From Morinoia aosen (lineage: Eukaryota; Arthropoda; Malacostraca; Amphipoda; Talitridae), in contig CM059559.1 in NCBI GenBank assembly GCA_030386875.1, forward strand, positions 64,308,392-64,372,391: 64,000 nt of DNA, read 5' to 3'. Under the pieces are notes generated by a model. The model was not told the origin of the DNA. It was given only the letters and a program-made list of their open reading frames with translations, and ran no database searches. Both the position numbers and the translations under genes were made by a program. Positions 58,600 to 64,000 of the stretch are shown here, piece after piece; the first letter of the stretch is position 1, and each line of letters begins with the position of its first letter.

Positions 58600-60090
58600 A
58601 TCTACTTAGAACTGGAAGTGATCAAAATTATTCTACGTTTGTGAACACATTTCCGAATAATCGAGAAATAGTCTAACAATCAGAATCGATCTTATTTTCC
58701 CCTTTCAGTTCCATTTAACTTGGAAAGTAAAGGTCTCACGCTTCAGCACAAGAATTCTCCATTTTGAAACGAAAAATTCCAACACCTGTTATCACGCACA
58801 AATGAAATTCTAGTTTATCACAATTCCTTAGAAATTTTAAATCTCATTTTTCACACGAATAAAATAAAAAATTCATTTATAAAAAAAATATTTACAATTG
58901 TATGCACATTTCCAGGTAAGTCTAGAAATACTCAAACGGACGAAAATAATTTAGTTCTGCGTTAAGTTTTATAATCAACTTCTCGTAAAATTAGGCATGT
59001 CTTTCACTGTGATGAAAATAATTTCATTTGGAAAAAGGATATAAATTTTCACACCTATCCCGCACAAATGAAATCCCGATTTATCTGTATACAGAAAGAT
59101 TTCATTTTAATTCAAGAAAGAACCTAAAAATGCTTATTTAGTTTTTTACTTTAACACGAGTAACAAAATGAAGGTGAAGAATAAAATATTTCAAGGATTG
59201 TTTGAACGTTCACAAATAAATCCAGGAACTTTCGAATAAATGGAAATATTTTATTCATCATTTTTGAGGTCCATCAATAACGAGTTCTCACAAAGTTAGA
59301 GAAAGTCTTACATTGGAATAAACAAAATATTTTCTGGAGTTGTATCAGCCAAAAGAATTATACCATAAATATCGCACATAAGAATTCTCATTAAATTACT
59401 ATGGCAATACAGCTTAATAACACTATTTTGATATATGACAAACAGAACATTATATATTACTAATTGCAGTTCAAGGCAATGGACGCTATAAAATCAGATA
59501 ATTCTAGTGACTTGAATTTTTTGAAAAACTGTACCTACTTTTCTACAAAAATCAAAAAATATTAGGGCAGACGAAATAGTATCTTACTTCTATTTTACGT
59601 AAAGTTAAGGTCTCGTACAACGCTAGGAAACATTCTCTCTATTCTGAAACGGTGGAATAATTTTTTTACACTTGTCATCTGAAAAACGAAATTTTCATTT
59701 ACATACTACTACGCACATACAATGTGAGAGTTTCATTTGCACTCGAAGAAATTTTCAGCAATATTTATTTTAGAGTAGTGTACTGAAAGGTTTGTACGTT
59801 TGTGACTCAGATCACAGCTCAAGCAGCTAAGTTAATTACTAACATATGTATATATAGAAATTAAATGGAAAATAAAATTATTTAATATTTGGATACATGT
59901 TTATATAAGTCAGAAATGTTCAAACAAACGAAAATAATTTTAATAATCACTTTTAGTTTCATATTGAGCTCAAATTCTTGCTAAGTTAACAATATCTCAA
60001 GTAAGAATTTACGTTTCGATACAGTGAAAACATTGAAGCATGTATCAGAACTTGGAATCTCAAATTTCATGTGACCATAAAATGAAAGTA
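58600..60090 (+). repeat. Ancient tandem array, five degenerate units of about 260-380 bp
   Basis: An anchor phrase close to GTAAAGTTAAGGTCTC recurs at about 58727, 58990, 59288, 59600 and 59976. In most units it is followed by a TTCTGAAACG/GATGAAAA-type block and by CGCACA(A/T)ANGAAATT-type phrases. It is preceded in several units by ACAAACGAAAATAATTT. Units have drifted strongly, so this is an old satellite-like expansion without coding signal. Confidence 0.55.
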
Positions 60091-63000
60091 ATCGTGTTCC
60101 TTTTGAACTAGCCTATATAAAATAAAAAAATTCCCACGCAAAACTGGAATTCCATAACGTCGCTTTTAACGATGTTCATTGGTTTTACTGAGTCATAAGG
60201 CCGTCATTCGTGATGTGTTGACCGCCATTGGTAACGATACCGAGGTCGATCGGTGAAGATACTCTGACTTGCATATAAACTTGCATCAATAATAAATTTA
60301 CGAGGATCTAATGAATAAGCTTAAGTCTCCTTGGAAAGTTTTGTTTTGTTAATAAATTGATTGTGAAATTAACAAAACAAAATTAAGTACTATATATATA
60401 CAAAACTCAGCACTAAAAAAGTTCATGTTAATAGCACCTCTATCTTAATGGTTTTAAAACATCTGATATTCCTGGAAAGAGACCAATCAAAATTTCATTC
60501 TCAACTCAATCGACGGCATTTAAATTAATCAAATTTCAAATTATTTCATATAGTTTATAATATTTAATTGGTTTATCCTAATTCAATAGTTGCAAAATTA
60601 GAATCCCCATTCACTTATCAAACTAAGAAAGTTTTGTTCCAGTTTATGGACAAAATTGTGAACTTATCAAAAACAGGCTCATGCACGACCACGTCCATCA
60701 AGGTCTGAAATAATGTCATTTGCTGTAAAAGTATCGCTTATATTCCGCATAGAAATAACGCGGTAGTTTTTATATCTTTAAAAAAATCAATTTCATTTCG
60801 AAAACGCAAAAAATTCACGATTTTAACCTACATGTTCTGATTTTATATTCAGTAGCAGCACACAAATAAAAATTGATTTATGCATAAAAATATAGCACAT
60901 ATTTTTGTTTTTAGAACTCATATTCTTAGCAGATTAGATTAGTCGTTAGTTTTAGCCTCCCTACCCGCAGCAACAAATGCGATCCAAAGAGAGGAAGGAA
61001 AATGGCACCATTTAGTATGGAGTAAAGGGAACGCGGAATCTATGCAGAAAGGGCATAGAAACAGTAAGATGAGAAAGAAGTTCATGAAACAAGATCAGAG
61101 TTGAAGAAGAAAGTAGTAGGGACTAAAAAAACAGCACAACAGTGAACCGAAAAAATGGTCCGCAACAAAACCAAAACCTATTCTATTTCAACAAAAAGAA
61201 AGCCTACCTAACCTTTAGCTCGGCCCTCATATTGTCCTCCTGGGAGCGCTAATTCCCATAGACACAATAGCTGCATCCCCCTGAGAGGACTCATATTTTT
61301 ATCAGGTATAGCAAAGGAACTACCGGAAGTAAAAACTAAAGCTATTCAGCACCAGTTTGGACGTCTCTATGAAAAACCAGAGACTTGCAAACAAATGCAA
61401 TGAATTTTGTTTCACACATTTGAGCAAAAAAAGGAAACCGAAACTTTGCAAAGTTAAACAAGTCTACCACAATAATAAAAATGTTCATTCTAATTGATAC
61501 TGAAAAAATTTCCATACCTATTTATCCATACGCATTAATTCTCCTCAAATCGTAAAATCCGCATTAAATAACCCACTCTTATCAAGGAATAATTCCATTT
61601 TCATTTACATGAATACAATAATCGCTATAGGCAATCACACTTGAAGTTCTTGGCTACCATTAAAAAAATTATATATTCGTTCAACACGTTTTCTGCTCCG
61701 AGTTAAACTGCAGTTCACTATTCAATGCAAATTTAAAGTCAATTGCAGTAACAAACATTGAAAATAGCAATCATTAACTCGCTCTTACTTGTTGTTAGCT
61801 ACTATTAACTATTTATAAAAATTGAGTGACCGGAGGTCGGTCTGCAGCATTATGAAAATCCCTTGAGTGACCACCAGTGGGTTCTTCGCAGGAAACGCGT
61901 TAAGCGAGAACGCGGTTCAATGCACTGTAAAGAGGTGTCGTCACAATATATCCTCTGTGTATAGAAACAGTAAGTTGGAGAACTTGGCTGTAACTTGCTA
62001 AGTCGAGCGCACTGTTGGGGCGAGTCTCCAAAACAGACTGAGACGAGGTAGGATGAGGACGACAACTGCCGAGGATGTCGGAACTACAGGTTGAGACCAC
62101 TGAGCGCCCTGACGCGGGTGTTGTGCTGAAACAAATGAGATAAGGTTTTCATTCTGAAATCCAATGCGCTCACACACATAGGCAAGTTTTATTGAGCAGT
62201 GGTTTTGTGGAGAATCCATTCATTAAAGGTGCCAATTCAACTGCGTAGCAATGTAACCATGGTTAAGTTTAAAAATATTCTTAAACGCCTTTAAAAATCC
62301 TGCACAGATTTACTAATTTTTTTACTCAAACTTTAATCCACAATGTGCAATCTAAAACCATCATCAAGTACCAAATATTGCTAATTTACTCGGCCATGTG
62401 TGATAAGGCTACGAATAATTTCCTGACCTCAAGTGTAGATGAATTTTCAAAAATTATCGAGCTTCATCAGTCCACTGTATATTTTATACTCGCCTCTGCA
62501 CATAACAAAATATTATATGAATTTGGATGCAAGTTGATCTGAACCTCTCAAACTAAAACAAGGATTCAACAATTATGAAAGAAGGTGCTGTTCAAAATGA
62601 AATGAAGGGAACGGGGAATCTGTGCACATGGAGTGTCCCAACAACTTGTCCATGAAAACCATACAATTGAAAAGGGCATCATGATAACAAGATATTAATT
62701 TCACAAAAACCACTAATATTGAAAGAAGCTTTAGAAACCAAATAAGAGTGGAAGAAAATAGCAATGAGTAACAATTAAAAACATCAACAGTATACCGAGA
62801 AACGATGTTCCTCAACCATACAAAAGTCCTAATTCATTTGTACAAAGAATTCCTAAGCTTTAGTTGGCGACCTCACCAATTGTGAAACATCTGTTCAATT
62901 GAGGCAAAACAGGATGAACTCACATTTAACTGCAGAATGAACGTGGAGAAACATCCTAGCTGCCCTTTCAGCAGCGGCTTCTTTCATGTTTGCTGAATTC

Positions 63001-63589
63001 TACTATTTAACACCAAGTCTACCATTTTTGTGCTATACGGGATAAAAATAAATCAATCAGCACCAGTAAGATGTCTGAATATTCAAACATTTGTGAAGCA
63101 CCTAGAGGTTCCTTACCTTTCTGAAAAGAGTTCCTTGAAATATTTCAAACCAAGCATTGCTCCTTGCAGAAAAGGTTGACAAGGTTTTGAAGAATCGTTT
63201 AGACAAGCAGCAGAAACAAGTTAGCCAGACCATCATGACTGATGTCCCTCAATGATGCAGACCTCTTCCCAACATGCGAGTGACACAGTAGTTGGCAGTA
63301 AAATGAGGCTGTCACAGATGACCACTTGTCACGGTACCTGAACAAACAAAAAAGAGGTGAGTATGTGGATAACATATTAAAAACACAAATAATTCTGCTT
63401 GTTTGCCTTTTTTGTTTAATTAGCAATGTGCTCAGTGGCTTGCTTATCACCATCCACCCTTTTTGTTTTCAGTAATAATGAAAGAATGAGCCTAGGTAGT
63501 CAGCCTGATTTTCCAAAACTTCTACAAAGTGGAGGAGAATGAGAATACATGAACATGAATGAATTAAAAATTGTTAAAAATTTTCAATT
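60091..63589. other. Long stretch without recognisable genes
   Basis: No protein domain or RNA gene was recognised. Segments at about 61000-61480 and 62580-63060 weakly resemble each other in order (AAGGGAACGCGGAATCTATG vs AAGGGAACGGGGAATCTGTG; CTTTAGCTCGGCCCTCA vs CTTTAGTTGGCGACCTCA; CAGCACCAGT in both), suggesting a diverged duplication about 1.6-1.7 kb apart. The GC-richer patch 61830-62140 has several overlapping minus frames of 66-73 codons without motifs. Confidence 0.4.
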
Positions 63590-63787
63590 GCTAATGTTCT
63601 TGATTAGGGAAGAATTAAAAATGATGGCTTCCCAAAATATCTCTGTAAGTGCTATGAAAAAAAGATGGTGATAAAACATTTTAGTTTTGTTAGTGTTCTT
63701 CATTAGGACAGAATTAAAAATGAAGGCTTCCTAAAATATCCCAGTGTGCTATGAAAGGAAATACGGCAATAAAATAATTTTGGTTTG
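63590..63787 (+). repeat. 99-bp tandem duplication
   Basis: Two units begin at about 63591 and 63690. They share GTTCTTSATTAGG, AGAATTAAAAATGAWGGCTT, CCYAAAATATC and GTGCTATGAAA, with about 20% differences. No coding signal. Confidence 0.8.
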
Positions 63788-64000
63788 TTACTGGAAAATT
63801 GGCAAAAAATTAATTCATATCTATGAAGTTGATACAAAATCCATAGATGTTTATGAAATTTGTTAACATAAAGATACTCGTTTGAAAAGCACACATGGTA
63901 TCATACTAAGCCATTGCAATGTTTCTACAATTTATTAAAAAAAACACAAATACAACCAAATTATTCCCAGCAAAAATAGTTATTAATACTGGTAATTATG
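63788..64000. other. AT-rich end of window
   Basis: Nothing recognised. Confidence 0.4.

Noticed and set aside
1-64000. tRNA, rRNA and CRISPR features
   Set aside because: No cloverleaf with matching A and B boxes, no rRNA core phrases, and no regular short repeats with unique spacers were seen. The tandem repeats present have no unique spacers.

Overview
The window looks like gene-poor, AT-rich nuclear DNA of an invertebrate animal, most likely an arthropod. This is an inference from three things: repeated Penelope-like element (PLE) tails, a LINE reverse transcriptase fragment of a kind common in arthropods, and a MADF-domain fragment, a DNA-binding domain greatly expanded in arthropods. 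No intact host gene, rRNA, tRNA, operon or CRISPR array was recognised. The longest open frames lie in minisatellite or repeat DNA.

Layout. 1-4.3 kb: a 5'-truncated LINE (1690-3222) interrupted inside its reading frame by a 582-bp DNA element with a 9-bp target duplication, then a MADF-domain remnant on the minus strand (4168-4335). 5.2-7.3 kb: a PLE tail flanked by its own inverted 3' UTR, followed head-to-tail by a broken PLE body. 10.8-11.5 kb: a second PLE with an open GIY-YIG domain. 11.5-19.4 kb: nothing recognisable. 19.4-27.6 kb: a dense repeat zone with three more PLE pieces, two inverted copies of a PLE-like terminal block, and a 150-bp satellite dimer. 28.3-30.0 kb: a long foldback transposon split by a PIF/Harbinger derivative. 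31-34.5 kb: a GC-richer TE-like patch, a 27-28 bp minisatellite, and a TA-flanked MITE. 34.5-41.9 kb: mostly featureless. 41.95-43.07 kb: an element flanked by TTAA. 43.9-51.1 kb: a 7.2-kb unit with hAT-type ends (19-bp inverted termini starting CAGGG, 8-bp duplication CTTGATGG). It carries a minisatellite at each end and holds a mariner-type relic and a second foldback element. 49.6-55.4 kb: a nearly perfect 2,698-bp tandem array whose first copy contains the right end of the hAT-like unit. 57.8-64 kb: a MITE end, an ancient array of about 300-bp repeats, and a 99-bp tandem duplication.

The region is best read as layered transposon deposits. Nesting and target-site duplications give relative ages. 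The LINE is older than its 582-bp insert, the foldback is older than the Harbinger piece inside it, and the hAT-like unit is older than the tandem duplication that copied its right end. The points most worth a second look are the hAT-like unit with same-direction minisatellites at both ends, the recurring motif TGAnrATG...CGAAA in PLE tails (possibly a hammerhead-ribozyme relic), and the fresh 2.7-kb tandem duplication.
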